Positions 63,241 through 64,000 of a DNA stretch of 64,000 bases are shown in pieces. The stretch is from Saccharicrinis sp963667815. GTDB lineage: Bacteria; Bacteroidota; Bacteroidia; Bacteroidales; Marinilabiliaceae. Every line of letters starts with the position of its first letter. The first letter of the stretch is position 1. The stretch is from the NCBI GenBank assembly GCA_963667815.1, contig OY764021.1; one strand, given 5' to 3'. The translations under genes were made by a program, and so were the position numbers. The notes beneath the pieces were generated by a model. That model was not told the DNA's origin, did not search any database, and saw only the letters and a program-made list of their open reading frames with translations.

Positions 63241-63903
63241 ATGGCAGTTAAAAAATCAACGTCAAGTACCCCAAGGAGAAGTTCAAGAGGTACAAAAATT
63301 GACTTTATGAAAGCTACCAACAACATAGGCAAGCCCATTGCTGCCGTAGCAGGGTTTGCAGTTGGCAAGTACGCTTTAAAAAAGTTGGAAAAGAGCCAGA
63401 CCGTGAGCGGTTTGTTGGGCAACGAAATGAAAACTTACATCGTTCCGGCAGCCGTTACAATGGGCGGTTTGGTTGGTACACAGTTTACCAAAAATGAGTA
63501 TGTAAAGCTGGGCTTGGTAGGTGCAGCAGGTGCAGGTGTTGAATCCATTATCAAGAAAGCCACAGGTAAAACCATCCTACAAGGATTAGAGGGCATTATC
63601 GGCGATGAAGATTACAGCGATGTGGATGAAATGGACGGACTACGTGCTTTAAACCCAATTACACAAGCTCTCCCGGCAGCCGACATTGACATCGAGCGTG
63701 AAATTCAGGCTTCGGTATCGGGTGCAGCATCGGACTATTCGATGAGTGACGACCCTATGGGCAATGCAGCCAGCGATTATGCAATGAGCGATGAACCGAT
63801 TGGCAGTTCAGATGATGACGATGAGCCAGTTGGCAAAATCCAAAACCTCGACCCCGACAGCATGGACTATGACATCTTTTCGGGCGATATGATGGCATCC
63901 TGA
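63241..63903 (+). CDS. Gly/Ala-rich small protein, possible structural component
   Basis: 220 residues. Very basic N terminus (AVKKSTSSTPRRSSRGTK), two hydrophobic Gly/Ala-rich segments (IAAVAGFAVGKYAL and TYIVPAAVTMGGLVGTQF, GLVGAAGAGVESI), then an acidic tail with repeated SDYSMSDDPMG/SDYAMSDEPIG units. Such a design is seen in membrane-virion or DNA-condensing proteins; no family recognised. It starts 35 bp after the transglutaminase-like gene. Confidence 0.6.
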   Translation: MAVKKSTSSTPRRSSRGTKIDFMKATNNIGKPIAAVAGFAVGKYALKKLEKSQTVSGLLGNEMKTYIVPAAVTMGGLVGTQFTKNEYVKLGLVGAAGAGVESIIKKATGKTILQGLEGIIGDEDYSDVDEMDGLRALNPITQALPAADIDIEREIQASVSGAASDYSMSDDPMGNAASDYAMSDEPIGSSDDDDEPVGKIQNLDPDSMDYDIFSGDMMAS

Positions 63904-63967
63904 TTCTTACTAAATAACATTTAATCAATTTAATAACAAAGGCTAATAAGCCGCAAAACAAATTATC

Positions 63968-64000
63968 ATGGCAGAAATTAATGAGCAAAATGATTTGTAC
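63968..64000 (+). CDS. Start of a gene truncated by the window edge
   Basis: ATG at 63968 opens a frame (AEINEQNDLY) that runs to the window end. Spacing of 64 bp from the previous stop, with AT-rich leader like that before 63241, suggests a further gene of the same element. Confidence 0.5.
   Translation, partial: MAEINEQNDLY

Noticed and set aside
1..64000. tRNA or rRNA genes
   Set aside because: No cloverleaf or rRNA-like conserved segment was noticed; a covariance search could still reveal one.

Overview
The window comes from an AT-rich Bacteroidota chromosome, most likely a marine Bacteroidia/Marinilabiliales-type organism (inference). The grounds are Bacteroidota-restricted families (DUF6266, DUF4248-like), type 2 isopentenyl-diphosphate isomerase, a Tricorn-like S41 protease, rare Shine-Dalgarno sequences and the codon use. 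No rRNA, tRNA or CRISPR array was seen.

Bases 1-23600 are ordinary chromosome: a chemoreceptor, a minus-strand acyl-CoA/leucine-type catabolic operon (carboxyltransferase, enoyl-CoA hydratase, biotin carboxylase, acyl-CoA dehydrogenase, then fni), glycerate kinase, a PhnP-like hydrolase, a Tricorn-like protease, an outer-membrane barrel protein, two small envelope proteins, ClpB and asparagine synthetase B. Non-coding repeats follow: a roughly 265-bp interspersed repeat at 15854-16119 and three tandem hairpin units of about 235 bp at 22225-22925.

Bases 24600-34000 look like an undescribed integron-like platform. A tyrosine recombinase (25102-26556) with a duplicated N-terminal domain is followed by five co-oriented cassettes. 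Each cassette starts with a 9-mer beginning GTT and ends with the exact reverse complement of that same 9-mer. Between cassettes lie 126-181-bp imperfect palindromes. This is the arrangement expected of integron attC sites, where both ends of one circular cassette are complementary. In three sites the arm mismatches are all of the kind that gives G-T wobbles when the bottom strand folds and A-C mismatches when the top strand folds, the known polarity of attC. Cargo: an unknown protein; an IS91-like transposase with its own tyrosine recombinase; a HEPN-type protein; a YkgJ-type Cys-cluster protein with a small membrane protein; and a caspase-like protease. The last site has only its left half.

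Bases 34000-64000 belong to a second mobile element with virus- or plasmid-like replication genes: excisionase-like HTH, DUF4406, P22-type antirepressor, CHC2/Toprim primase-helicase, iteron-like repeats, a structured non-coding element and a J-domain protein. Its cargo is a BREX type 3-like anti-phage operon (brxF-like, brxC, pglX, brxH, pglZ, brxA) ending in a WYL regulator. Two insertions sit inside the operon: a HigB-like/HTH/SecB-like toxin-antitoxin-chaperone (TAC) module with its own palindromic operators between brxC and pglX, and an AAA_13/RloC-like ATPase between pglX and brxH. To the right are a lipoprotein, an unknown protein, a large LEA-like/transglutaminase-like protein with basic hydrophobic segments, and a small alanine/glycine-rich protein. 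These may be structural or conjugation genes of the element, which continues past the window.
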